In this document: positions 34,746-43,907 of the stretch, in pieces
Numbering within the stretch: position 1 is the first letter of the stretch
Layout of the letters: every line of letters begins with the position of its first letter
NCBI RefSeq assembly: GCF_041807705.1
Contig: NZ_JBGTYY010000004.1
Coordinates: 65,919 to 129,918, forward strand
Source of the DNA: Mannheimia sp041807705
GTDB lineage: Bacteria > Pseudomonadota > Gammaproteobacteria > Enterobacterales > Pasteurellaceae
DNA length: 64,000 nt
Direction: 5' to 3'
The notes under the pieces: generated by a model
What the model saw: the letters and a program-made list of their open reading frames with translations, nothing else
Told to the model about the DNA's origin: nothing
Databases searched by the model: none
Made by a program: the position numbers and the translations under genes

Positions 34746-36284
34746 TTAACCTTTTCTAAACATTGCTAGCATTCTTTGCGTAACTTTAAAGCCACCAAAA
34801 ATATTGATGCTGGCAACTAAAATCGCAATAAAGGCTAAAATATCAATAAAGAAATTACCAACAGGTTGGGCAATTTGTAACACAGCCCCTACGATGATAA
34901 TACCTGAAATCGCATTGGTTACTGCCATAAGTGGTGTGTGTAATGCGTGACTCACGTTCCAAACCACATAGTAACCTACCACACAAGCGAGTACGAACAC
35001 AGTAAAGTGCGATAAAAACGCTGCTGGAGCAACAGAGGCAATCCATAAGAATAACGCCCCTACACCTGCCATCACGCCATATTTCACTTTTGGATTTGCA
35101 GGTTTTTCTTCTTTTTTGACCGCTTGTGGTGCTGCCGCTGGCTTTTGAGGCTGAGCGGAAACTTGAATTGGTGGAGCTGGCCAGGTTAATTCGCCATCAC
35201 GCACAACCGTTACACCGCGTAACACGACATCATCAAAATTGATGTCAATTTGACCATCTTTATTCGGGGCTAACAGTTTTAACAAGTTCACTAAGTTAGT
35301 GCCGTAAAGTTGAGAAGATTGCGTTGGTAAACGAGCTGGGAAATCGGTATAACCAATCACTTTTACTTGATTATCTGTAACCACAACTTCGCCTGCTTTA
35401 GTATATTCGCAGTTACCGCCTGTAGCCGCTGCTAAGTCCACAATCACAGAACCCGGTTTCATTGAGTCCACAATCTCTTTTGTGATTAAGCGAGGAGCTG
35501 GTTTACCCGGAATGGCTGCGGTGGTAATGATAATATCCACTTCTTTCGCTTGAGCAGCGTAAAGTTCCATCGCACGGCGGTTAAACTCTTCTGACATCAC
35601 TTTCGCATAACCATCGCCTGAGCCACCTTCTTCTTCAAAATCAATTTCTAAGAAGTCAGCACCCATTGATTTTACTTGCTCTTTTACTTCTGGGCGAGAG
35701 TCAAAGGCACGCACAATTGCCCCTAAGCTATTTGCTGCACCAATCGCCGCTAAACCTGCCACCCCTGCACCAATCACAAGCACTTTCGCAGGCGGTACTT
35801 TACCTGCTGCGGTAATTTGACCTGTAAAGAAACTGCCAAATGAATTAGCCGCTTCAATTACGGCACGGTAGCCTGAAATATTCGCCATTGAGCTTAACGC
35901 ATCTAATGCTTGGGCTCGAGAGATACGAGGCACAGCGTCCATTGCCAGCACATTGATTTTTTTAGACTGCAATTTATCCATTAATTCTGGATTTTGAGCA
36001 GGCCAAATAAAGCTCACTAAGGTTGCACCCTCTTTGATTAAATCAATTTCAGCTTCTGTTGGAGCATTCACTTTGAAAATAATGTCCGCATTCCAAACTT
36101 CTTGTTGCGTGCCAATATTCGCACCTGCATTTAAAAATGCGTTGTCTTCAAAACTCGCCTTAAAGCCCGCATCTTGTTCAATGAGGACATCAAAGCCAAG
36201 TTTTTTAATCTGCTCAACGGTTTTAGGCGTTGCCGCCACACGAGTTTCACCGTCTAACAGCTCTCTTGGTACACCAATAAGCAT
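34746..36284 (-). CDS. pntA: NAD(P) transhydrogenase subunit alpha
   Basis: This 512-residue subunit has the NAD(H)-binding dI domain (MLIGVPRELLDGETRVAATP; nucleotide motif VLVIGAGVAGLAAIGAA near 175; TAAIPGKPAPRLIT). A proline/alanine/lysine-rich linker and four C-terminal membrane helices follow. I moved the start 18 codons inward to 36284, where AGGAGTCTTT precedes the Met and the family N-terminus begins. Confidence 0.96.
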   Translation of the reverse strand: MLIGVPRELLDGETRVAATPKTVEQIKKLGFDVLIEQDAGFKASFEDNAFLNAGANIGTQQEVWNADIIFKVNAPTEAEIDLIKEGATLVSFIWPAQNPELMDKLQSKKINVLAMDAVPRISRAQALDALSSMANISGYRAVIEAANSFGSFFTGQITAAGKVPPAKVLVIGAGVAGLAAIGAANSLGAIVRAFDSRPEVKEQVKSMGADFLEIDFEEEGGSGDGYAKVMSEEFNRRAMELYAAQAKEVDIIITTAAIPGKPAPRLITKEIVDSMKPGSVIVDLAAATGGNCEYTKAGEVVVTDNQVKVIGYTDFPARLPTQSSQLYGTNLVNLLKLLAPNKDGQIDINFDDVVLRGVTVVRDGELTWPAPPIQVSAQPQKPAAAPQAVKKEEKPANPKVKYGVMAGVGALFLWIASVAPAAFLSHFTVFVLACVVGYYVVWNVSHALHTPLMAVTNAISGIIIVGAVLQIAQPVGNFFIDILAFIAILVASINIFGGFKVTQRMLAMFRKG

Positions 36285-36493
36285 AAAGACTCCTGTATGG
36301 TTGTTATTATTCAAGGCTAAATAATTAGCCCCATTCAAGTTAAAAAACTGTCTAACTGTACCACTAAATACACTAAATTTGTAAAAAAATCTGATTATTT
36401 TTAGGGATTATTTCGTATTTTTTCAAATTTTAAGCTATCGAAAATTTTGCTACACTATTAGCGTAAAAAATTTAACAAAAACGAAACAATTTA

Positions 36494-37213
36494 ATGAATA
36501 TTTTAGATCAAATCCAGATTATTCTGGTAGAAACATCTCTCCCTGCCAACATCGGTTCAGCCGCTCGTGCAATGAAAACAATGGGCTTAACCCATTTGCG
36601 TTTAGTTGCACCACTACAACCGATTGATGAACAAGCTGAAGCCCTTGCCGCAGGGGCGAAAGATGTACTAGATAATGCCCAAATCTACCCGACTTTTGAT
36701 GACGCCATTGCCGATTGCCAGCTCGTAATTGGCACAAGTGCTAGACTTCGTCATTTGCAAAACAGTCTAATTGCACCAAGAGATTGTGGGGAACTCGTGA
36801 TAAACCGTGCTAATCTTGGCAAAGTCGCCATTGTATTTGGGCGAGAACGTGTAGGACTAACCAATGAAGAGCTGCTGAAATGCCAATATCATCTTAATTT
36901 CCCGACCAATCCTGATTACGGCTCGCTCAATCTCGCAATGGCAGTGCAACTGGCAAGTTATGAAATTCGTATGGCATATTTGCAAAAAATAGTAGAAAAA
37001 CGACCGCTTGTAGAGGAAAAAGAGTATCCAACCGCAGAAGCATTGGAGCATTTTTTTGCTCATACCGAGCGATTGTATAAAGAATTAGGGTTTATCCGCA
37101 ATGATGCGGTAATGTTGAAGCTCCGCCGACTTTATCAACGGGCAGAGCTTGAAACCAATGAGTTGAATTTGTTGAGAGGAATGCTGACAGCGGTTGAGAA
37201 AGCATCAAAATAA
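36494..37213 (+). CDS. trmJ: tRNA (cytidine/uridine-2'-O-)-methyltransferase TrmJ
   Basis: This 239-residue SPOUT methyltransferase modifies ribose 32 of several tRNAs. The N-terminal IILVETSLPANIGSAARAMKTMGL, the middle VIGTSAR, and the SAM-knot motifs KVAIVFGRERVGLTNEEL and LNLAMAVQLASYEIRM are all typical. The reading frame ends 17 bp before the HipA-like gene on the same strand. Confidence 0.92.
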   Translation: MNILDQIQIILVETSLPANIGSAARAMKTMGLTHLRLVAPLQPIDEQAEALAAGAKDVLDNAQIYPTFDDAIADCQLVIGTSARLRHLQNSLIAPRDCGELVINRANLGKVAIVFGRERVGLTNEELLKCQYHLNFPTNPDYGSLNLAMAVQLASYEIRMAYLQKIVEKRPLVEEKEYPTAEALEHFFAHTERLYKELGFIRNDAVMLKLRRLYQRAELETNELNLLRGMLTAVEKASK

Positions 37214-37230
37214 ATTCTTTGAGAGGAATA

Positions 37231-37974
37231 ATGATGGCAAAAATTATATTTATCCAAGAACGTACACAAATGGGCATTACTCGACCATTTATTTGTAAAG
37301 CTGACGATAACAAAAGCTATATCGTAAAAACATCAGGAATGATGCCAATCTATCAATTACTTGCTGAATGGATTGGTTCTACATTAGCCATTAAAATGAA
37401 ATTGCCTTGTCCAAATATTCAATTACTTCATTTTGATAAATTAGTATTTCAGCTTATTCAGTCTGAGTGGAAAGCAGCCTTAACAACACAAACCGTATTT
37501 GGCTCTGAATATACATTGCCTACTGTTACAGCCAAAAGTTCTCAAGCTCACAATCCGCTTTACTTACCAGAAGAAATGCAGAAATGGTTATATATGTTTG
37601 ATCGTTGGATATTAAATTCCGATCGAACATCATCAAAAGTGGGAACGGGCAATATTAACTTGCTTTTTGATGAGCAAAAGCAGAAAATCCTTGTTATCGA
37701 TCACAACCTCGCTTTTGATAAAAATGCTCAATTTAATGAACATATCTTTTCTATTCAAAATAGAGAATGGCGATTAACTCTCACGGATAAAAAAGCATTT
37801 ACTGAAAAAGCGACGAACATCTTAAACAATTTTGAAGATATTTATCAATCTATCCCCGATGATTGGTTTCCAACTGATGAAGATGAATTTCAAAAAATAG
37901 AAAATCATATACAACAAATTAAAGCAATTTTAGAACGCATCAAAAACAAACACTATTGGGATAATATTGAATGA
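37231..37974 (+). CDS. HipA-like kinase-fold protein (HipA_2 type)
   Basis: This 247-residue protein has a β3-type lysine (SYIVKTSG, Lys33), a catalytic-loop motif WILNSDRT (Asp131), a further NINLLFDE segment and a metal-loop LVIDHNLAFD (Asp157). These are the landmarks of the HipA-family Ser/Thr kinase fold in its short stand-alone form. Five extra residues (SKVGTG region) separate DRT from the second Asn compared with the usual spacing as I recall it. It begins just after trmJ, with AGAGGAAT before ATGATG, and overlaps the next gene by four bases (ATGA). Target and role are unknown. Confidence 0.7.
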   Translation: MMAKIIFIQERTQMGITRPFICKADDNKSYIVKTSGMMPIYQLLAEWIGSTLAIKMKLPCPNIQLLHFDKLVFQLIQSEWKAALTTQTVFGSEYTLPTVTAKSSQAHNPLYLPEEMQKWLYMFDRWILNSDRTSSKVGTGNINLLFDEQKQKILVIDHNLAFDKNAQFNEHIFSIQNREWRLTLTDKKAFTEKATNILNNFEDIYQSIPDDWFPTDEDEFQKIENHIQQIKAILERIKNKHYWDNIE

Positions 37975-38372
37975 AACAACCTATTTTATACAGTTTTGTC
38001 AGATTTAGACCTTATATCGAAACGGGCGAATTCGTTAATGTTGGTCTATTAATGTGCGAGCCTGAAAAGAGAAAACTCACTTATCGCCTTGTTGATAAGG
38101 ACAACCAACGTGTAAAACAATTTTTCTATGATAGAGATATTTTTACTCATACTCGAGATATTATCGATGAAGAGCTCCGTTATATCACTTCACAGCCCTT
38201 CGACTTTAATGTAGAGGAAATGGCTCGCTTTTTTCACAACTATGTTGATGTTAAAGAGGGATGCGTGCAATACAGCAATGCCGCTGTTGGCATTGTTGAT
38301 GATCCACAAACTTATTTTGATACACTTTATAAAGAATATATCTCCTCTAATTTGGATAATGCTGGCCAATAA
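37971..38372 (+). CDS. DUF3037-family protein, partner of the HipA-like kinase
   Basis: This 133-residue cytoplasmic protein is recognised by YSFVRFRPYIETGEFVNVGLL at the N-terminus, the hallmark of DUF3037, followed by a basic helical stretch (RLVDKDNQRVKQFFYDRD). No catalytic motif is evident. It overlaps the kinase gene by ATGA, so the two are translationally coupled and probably functionally linked. The family function is not established. Confidence 0.7.
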   Translation: MKQPILYSFVRFRPYIETGEFVNVGLLMCEPEKRKLTYRLVDKDNQRVKQFFYDRDIFTHTRDIIDEELRYITSQPFDFNVEEMARFFHNYVDVKEGCVQYSNAAVGIVDDPQTYFDTLYKEYISSNLDNAGQ

Positions 38373-38420
38373 TACCAAGCGGTCATTTTTCTGCTATATT
38401 TTGCAAATCCCTCTAAAACA

Positions 38421-38448
38421 AAAACGGTAAGATTTCTCTTACCGTTTT
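38421..38448. terminator. Bidirectional terminator after the kinase/DUF3037 pair and glgP
   Basis: The perfect 12-bp stem AAAACGGTAAGA (38421-38432) / TCTTACCGTTTT (38437-38448) has a TTTC loop. Confidence 0.85.
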
Positions 38449-38458
38449 GCCTAAACCA

Positions 38459-40960
38459 TTATTTTAAATTCAACAACTTGTTTGAACTTTCAATAATGCT
38501 GTCCATCGTTGCATCGCCTTTTAATTGCTCTTCGCTCATTGGTTCGATTTTCCAGATGTTATTGGCATAATCCATTACCGAACGGTCTGACGAGAAGTAA
38601 CCCATATTGGCAATATTGATGATTGCCGAACGAATCCACGCTTTCTTATTGCGATAGGCTTGAGCCACTTTCTCTTGAGCTTCCACATAGCTGCGGTAAT
38701 CTGCACAGGCTTGGTAGTAGTCGCCAGAGTTTAAGATCAAATCTTGGTAGCGATATGGATCTTCTGGCGAGAATTTGCCATTTAGAATTTGTGAAATCGC
38801 TTCATTCAGCTCACTATCTTTTTCGTAGTAGTGATACGGCGAATAACCATTGCGGCGGAGTTCTTCCACTTGTTCTACTTCGTTACCGAAAATGAAGATG
38901 TTCTCTTTGCCTACACGGCCTAAAATTTCCACATTCGCACCGTCTAGCGTACCAATGGTTAAAGCACCATTAAGGGCAAATTTCATATTCGATGTACCAG
39001 AGGCCTCTGTACCTGCTAATGAAATTTGCTCTGAAACGTCTGCCGCTGGAATAATCATCTGGGCTAACGATACGCTGTAGTTCGGAATAAATACGACTTT
39101 GATTAAATCATTGATGCGAGGGTCGTTATTTACCACACTTGCTACATCATTAATTAAGCGAATCACTTTCTTCGCTGCATAATACGCACTTGCCGCTTTA
39201 CCTGCGAAGATGAACACACGAGGTGTCCAATCCGCCGTTGGATTGCGTAAAATGCGATTATAAAGCGTAATGATGTGAAGCACATTCATTTGCTGACGTT
39301 TGTATTTATGAATACGTTTGATTTGTACGTCAAAAATCGCTTCAGGATTAAGCGTAATGCCTTGTGTTTCTTCAATATAATTTGCTAAACGGCGCTTATT
39401 CTCAAATTTAACCGCAGCAACTTGAGCCTGTACATCAGCGTTATCCGCAAACTCATTGAATTTTTCTAATTCGCTTAAATCGGTTAGCCAGTTATCGCCG
39501 ATATATTTATCTAAAATATTCGCAAGACCCGGGTTGGCAATTTTGATCCAACGGCGAGGCGTTACGCCATTGGTTACGTTGGTAAAGCGGTTCGGGTAAA
39601 TACGAGCAAAGTCGGCAAAAATAGATTCAACCATTAAGTCAGAGTGAATTTTCGCCACACCATTTACTTTTGTAGAAGCGATAACTGCAAGCCACGCCAT
39701 ACGCACACGGCGGTCGCCTTGTTCGTCAATAAGTGATACACGAGAGATCAGATCATTATCATCTGGGAACTGGCTACGCACCTCTTCCAAGAAATGTTCG
39801 TTAATATCAAAAATAATTTCTAAATGGCGTGGTAACACACGAGCTAACATTTCAACCGGCCACGTTTCTAACGCTTCACTCATTAACGTGTGGTTAGTGT
39901 AGAAGAATGTTTTGCTGGTGGTTGCCCACGCTTGTTCCCAAGAATAGCCTTTTTCATCAATTAAAATACGCATTAACTCAGGCACAGCAAGGGTTGGGTG
40001 GGTATCATTTAAGTGAATTGCTACTTTATCCGCTAAATTTACACAAGAGCCAAATTCCGCTTCGTGGCGGCGAATAATATCTTGTACCGATGCAGAACAA
40101 AGAAAATATTCTTGACGTAAACGCAATTCACGACCGTTATAGGTAGAATCATCAGGATAAAGCACACGAGAAACGTTTTCTGAGCTATTTTGTTTAACCA
40201 TTGCAGCAAAGTAATCGCCACGATTAAACTCTGACAACGCAAAACCTTTACCCGAAGCGTGAGCAGACCATAAACGTAAACTATTGGTTGATGTGGTTTC
40301 AAAACCCGGAATGAGCTGATCGTGAGCTTGAGCAACAATCTCTTCTTCCGGTTGCCATACGACTTTTTTGCCTTCACGCCAAGTTTTCCCACCAAAGCGG
40401 ACCGGGAAACGCTTACTTGAGCGTAAATATGGCCACACAAATTCATTTTCTAACCATTCATCAGGCTGTTCTACTTGCTCGCCATTGCGAATTTCTTGGC
40501 GGAACATACCATATTCATATTGAATACCATAGCCGATAGCAGGGATTTTCATTGTCGCAAGGCTATCTAAATAACAAGCCGCTAATCGACCTAAACCACC
40601 ATTACCTAAGCCCGGATCGCCTTCTTCGTTAATAATATCTTCCAGATCTTGCCCTAACTCTTTTAACGCAGCACCGATTAGCTCATAAACGCCTTCCGAG
40701 ATCATCGCATTACTGAAAGTTCGCCCCATCAAAAATTCCATTGATAGGTAATAAACACGGCGACTGCCATTTGCAACGTGGCTACGGCGGGTTTGTAACC
40801 ACTCTTCGGTAGATAAATCACGTACCACACGAAGTGCAGCATTTAACCAGTTACGTTTGCTGGCATCACGAGGTTCAACACCTAATGCGAATACCATTTT
40901 ATGTAAAATTGCATCTTTTACATTTTTAATCATTTCAGGGCTAATTGACTGCCTGCTCAT
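38459..40960 (-). CDS. glgP: Glycogen phosphorylase
   Basis: This 833-residue PLP enzyme releases glucose-1-phosphate from glycogen. The N-terminal YYLSMEFLMGR and GNGGLGRLAACYLDS, the phosphate/substrate region KVNGVAKIHS, and the PLP-lysine segment EASGTSNMKFALNGALTIGT (Lys in NMKF) are typical. It is the last gene of the glg operon, with a 97-bp gap to glgA that carries an inverted uptake-signal pair. The start at 40960 follows AGGAG at ten bases. Confidence 0.95.
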   Translation of the reverse strand: MSRQSISPEMIKNVKDAILHKMVFALGVEPRDASKRNWLNAALRVVRDLSTEEWLQTRRSHVANGSRRVYYLSMEFLMGRTFSNAMISEGVYELIGAALKELGQDLEDIINEEGDPGLGNGGLGRLAACYLDSLATMKIPAIGYGIQYEYGMFRQEIRNGEQVEQPDEWLENEFVWPYLRSSKRFPVRFGGKTWREGKKVVWQPEEEIVAQAHDQLIPGFETTSTNSLRLWSAHASGKGFALSEFNRGDYFAAMVKQNSSENVSRVLYPDDSTYNGRELRLRQEYFLCSASVQDIIRRHEAEFGSCVNLADKVAIHLNDTHPTLAVPELMRILIDEKGYSWEQAWATTSKTFFYTNHTLMSEALETWPVEMLARVLPRHLEIIFDINEHFLEEVRSQFPDDNDLISRVSLIDEQGDRRVRMAWLAVIASTKVNGVAKIHSDLMVESIFADFARIYPNRFTNVTNGVTPRRWIKIANPGLANILDKYIGDNWLTDLSELEKFNEFADNADVQAQVAAVKFENKRRLANYIEETQGITLNPEAIFDVQIKRIHKYKRQQMNVLHIITLYNRILRNPTADWTPRVFIFAGKAASAYYAAKKVIRLINDVASVVNNDPRINDLIKVVFIPNYSVSLAQMIIPAADVSEQISLAGTEASGTSNMKFALNGALTIGTLDGANVEILGRVGKENIFIFGNEVEQVEELRRNGYSPYHYYEKDSELNEAISQILNGKFSPEDPYRYQDLILNSGDYYQACADYRSYVEAQEKVAQAYRNKKAWIRSAIINIANMGYFSSDRSVMDYANNIWKIEPMSEEQLKGDATMDSIIESSNKLLNLK

Positions 40961-40990
40961 TGAGTAAATTCTCCTAATTTTTATGAACAT

Positions 40991-41038
40991 TACAAGCGGT
41001 CGAATTTACAAATTTTTTTGCAAATCCAACCGCTTGTA
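40991..41038. repeat. Inverted uptake-signal pair between glgA and glgP
   Basis: TACAAGCGGT (40991-41000) and ACCGCTTGTA (41029-41038) form a 10-bp stem around an AT-rich spacer. It could act as a partial terminator or processing site within the operon. Confidence 0.7.
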
Positions 41039-41057
41039 ACAATGTTGTAAATATAAA

Positions 41058-42494
41058 TTAACTAATTTCGTGGTATAAGTTTTGATACTGCTCTGCCACT
41101 TTCGCCCAACCAAAATCTTGAGCCAGTGCATTTTGACGAACGCTTGACCACAATTTTTGCTTTTGCCATAAATTAATCGCTCGCATTGCGGCTTCTAAAA
41201 ATGCCGGTGCATCAGGGTAATCAAATACAAAACCTGTTGCGGTGCGGTTTTCAATACTCTCTTTGTGGCTATCAAATACCGTATCCGCTAATCCACCTGT
41301 GCGGCGAACGAGCGGCAATGTGCCATATTTCAAACCGTAAAGCTGCGTTAATCCGCAAGGCTCAAAACGGCTTGGAACAAGAATCACATCGCCACCTGCA
41401 ATAATTTGATGAGAAAGAGCTTCATCATAACCAATTTTGATACCGATTTGGTTCGGATATTTATGTTGGAAATAACGTAGTGCATTTTCCAAATCAGGCG
41501 AGCCGCTACCTAGCACGATAATTTGTACATTGTGCTGCATTAACGTATCAATGTTCGCTAATAAGAAATCTGCCCCTTTTTGCTCGGTTAAACGAGTAAC
41601 CATTACCATTAACAGAGCTTCTTTTTGTTCTGGTAAGCCAAAAATACGTTGCAATTCCGCTTTATTTTTCGCCTTACCGTGCATATAGTTAGGGCGGTAA
41701 TTCGCCACAATATGAGGGTCAGTTTCAGGGTTCCAAACGTCAGCATCTACCCCGTTTAAAATCCCACGCAGCCTGCCTTGATATTGGCGGGTGGCAAGCA
41801 AACCGTGTAAACCTGCACCTGCAATCTCTTCAGTAATTTCACGTGCATACGTTGGGCTTACAGTTGTAATACGATCGGCAAAATATAAACCTGCCTTAAG
41901 GTAAGAAATTTCGCCATAAAACTCTAAGCCTTCCGCACTAAAAAACTCCCAAGGCAAGCCAATTTCAGCCAAATGGAACGCATTAAAACGCCCTACATAG
42001 GCGATATTATGAATAGTGAATACGGTTTTGACGTTACTACCCCAGCTTTTCAGGTAAGCACAAGTAAGCCCTGCTTGCCAGTCGTGAGCGTGTAATACTT
42101 CGGCTGAACCCCACCAGTGATCTAAACCCTGTGCAAGCTGAGCCCCAATATAGCCTAGTAACGCGAAGCGTTTGTAGTTGTCGATATAATCTTGATAGTT
42201 CGCATCGTGATAAGGATTGCCATCACGCATAAATAGATGCGGTGCGTCAATCACATAAACGCCTAATCCATTGAAATAAGCAAATCTAACCGTCACTAAA
42301 CCGGCAAATGTGCCGATTGTTGCCACTTCCACCGTTTCACCTAAGCTTTGAGCAACTTTAGGATAGTAAGGAATTAATACTCTGACATCATTTCCAATTT
42401 GTTGTTGAGCAAAAGGCAATGCCCCCATCACATCAGCTAAACCACCGGTTTTAATTAAAGGGTACATTTCAGAGCAAATGTGTAAAACTTTCAT
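41058..42494 (-). CDS. glgA: Glycogen synthase
   Basis: This 478-residue GT5 enzyme extends alpha-1,4-glucan using ADP-glucose. The N-terminal MKVLHICSEMYPLIKTGGLADV includes the KTGGL nucleotide-sugar loop. HAHDWQAGL, FTIHNIAYVG and the C-terminal PSRFEPCGLTQLYGLKYGT are conserved. The start at 42494 gives the standard family N-terminus; the 28-codon upstream extension is rejected. Confidence 0.95.
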   Translation of the reverse strand: MKVLHICSEMYPLIKTGGLADVMGALPFAQQQIGNDVRVLIPYYPKVAQSLGETVEVATIGTFAGLVTVRFAYFNGLGVYVIDAPHLFMRDGNPYHDANYQDYIDNYKRFALLGYIGAQLAQGLDHWWGSAEVLHAHDWQAGLTCAYLKSWGSNVKTVFTIHNIAYVGRFNAFHLAEIGLPWEFFSAEGLEFYGEISYLKAGLYFADRITTVSPTYAREITEEIAGAGLHGLLATRQYQGRLRGILNGVDADVWNPETDPHIVANYRPNYMHGKAKNKAELQRIFGLPEQKEALLMVMVTRLTEQKGADFLLANIDTLMQHNVQIIVLGSGSPDLENALRYFQHKYPNQIGIKIGYDEALSHQIIAGGDVILVPSRFEPCGLTQLYGLKYGTLPLVRRTGGLADTVFDSHKESIENRTATGFVFDYPDAPAFLEAAMRAINLWQKQKLWSSVRQNALAQDFGWAKVAEQYQNLYHEIS

Positions 42495-42592
42495 TTTTTG
42501 ACCATTTATATTGTTGCAAATTTTTATTAAATTTCGACCGCTTGAAAACAATACTTCGGACGTTAAAATCCGAAGCATTATATCATCAATAT

Positions 42593-43906
42593 TTAAATTG
42601 TATATTTAATATCCGTATTAACTTCTTTTCCTGCTAATTTATCTAGCATTTTTTGGGTAATTAATACGATACCTTCTTTACTCACTCTAAAATGTTTTGC
42701 ATCTTCTTCTGCATTCACACCTACTTGTAAGCCATCTGGAATTATGCAATGTCGGTCAATAACCGCTCGTTTGATAATACAATTTTTGCCGATAGTAACT
42801 TGTGGCAAAATAACTGTATGTTCAATAACTGATTCCGCTTCAACGTGAACACGGTTAAACAATACCGAATTACTGATTTCAGCATCCGTAATCACACAAC
42901 CACCTGCAATAAGTGAATTATCTAGTGTTCTTGCACGAGTATGATTATAGAAGAAACGTGCAGGAGCAGTTTGTTGCGGACGACCATGAATAGGCCAAGA
43001 TTCATCATATAAATCAAGCTCAGGCTCTTCCGATACTAGATCCATATGGGCTGCCCAATAGCTATCTATCGTACCTACATCACGCCAGTAGATTGCCCCG
43101 CTTGCATTACGCCCTTTGCAAGAACGCTCAAATGGGTGGGCGTATAGCACGCCTTGCTCTACCGCTTTTGGAATAATATCTTTACCAAAATCGTGCGATG
43201 TACCTGGCGTTGAAGCCTCTTTTTCTAACATTTCATAGAGATAATCTGCATCAAAGACATAAATCCCCATTGAAGCTAAAGACGAATCAGGCTTACCCGG
43301 CATTGATGGTGGATCAGCTGGTTTTTCCACAAACTCTTTTACTTTGAGTTTTTCATTTACCGCCATTACCCCAAATTCTGTGGCTTGTGAACGTGGCACT
43401 TCAATACAACCTACCGTACATTTTGCTCCTTTATCAACGTGATCTTTCAGCATTTGAGTGTAATCCATTTTATAGATATGGTCGCCTGCTAAAATCACCA
43501 CATATTTAGGGCGATAGTGAGATTTCATTATCGCCATATTTTGATAAACCGCATCTGCTGTACCACGATACCAAGTGTTTTCGTCTAACTGCTGACGTGC
43601 AGGTAACATATCAATGTATTGATTACGCTCATAAGGTAAGAATGACCAACCACGTTGTAAATGACGCAATAATGAATGAGCAGCATATTGAGTAATCACC
43701 CCAATTTTAAGTAAATTTGAGTTAATACAGTTAGATAACGCAAAGTCAATAATACGACGGCTTCCCCCAAAATAAACAGCTGGTTTTGCACGTTTATCTG
43801 TTAATTCATAAAGACGAGAACCTCGTCCACCAGCTAAAATTAAAACCAATGTTTCATTCGTTAAATCTTGTCTGGCAACAAGTGCGGTTGATTCTTGATT
43901 AAGCAT
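42593..43906 (-). CDS. glgC: Glucose-1-phosphate adenylyltransferase
   Basis: This 437-residue ADP-glucose pyrophosphorylase controls glycogen synthesis. LILAGGRGSRLYELTDKRAKPAV is the nucleotidyltransferase signature and regulatory-lysine region (given in part), FGGSRRIIDFALSN the ATP site, and FVEKPADPPSMPG the glucose-1-phosphate site. The C-terminal left-handed beta-helix repeat is present. The start lies one base after the glgX stop, and GGAGACATAAC precedes it. Confidence 0.95.
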   Translation of the reverse strand: MLNQESTALVARQDLTNETLVLILAGGRGSRLYELTDKRAKPAVYFGGSRRIIDFALSNCINSNLLKIGVITQYAAHSLLRHLQRGWSFLPYERNQYIDMLPARQQLDENTWYRGTADAVYQNMAIMKSHYRPKYVVILAGDHIYKMDYTQMLKDHVDKGAKCTVGCIEVPRSQATEFGVMAVNEKLKVKEFVEKPADPPSMPGKPDSSLASMGIYVFDADYLYEMLEKEASTPGTSHDFGKDIIPKAVEQGVLYAHPFERSCKGRNASGAIYWRDVGTIDSYWAAHMDLVSEEPELDLYDESWPIHGRPQQTAPARFFYNHTRARTLDNSLIAGGCVITDAEISNSVLFNRVHVEAESVIEHTVILPQVTIGKNCIIKRAVIDRHCIIPDGLQVGVNAEEDAKHFRVSKEGIVLITQKMLDKLAGKEVNTDIKYTI

Positions 43907-43907
43907 G

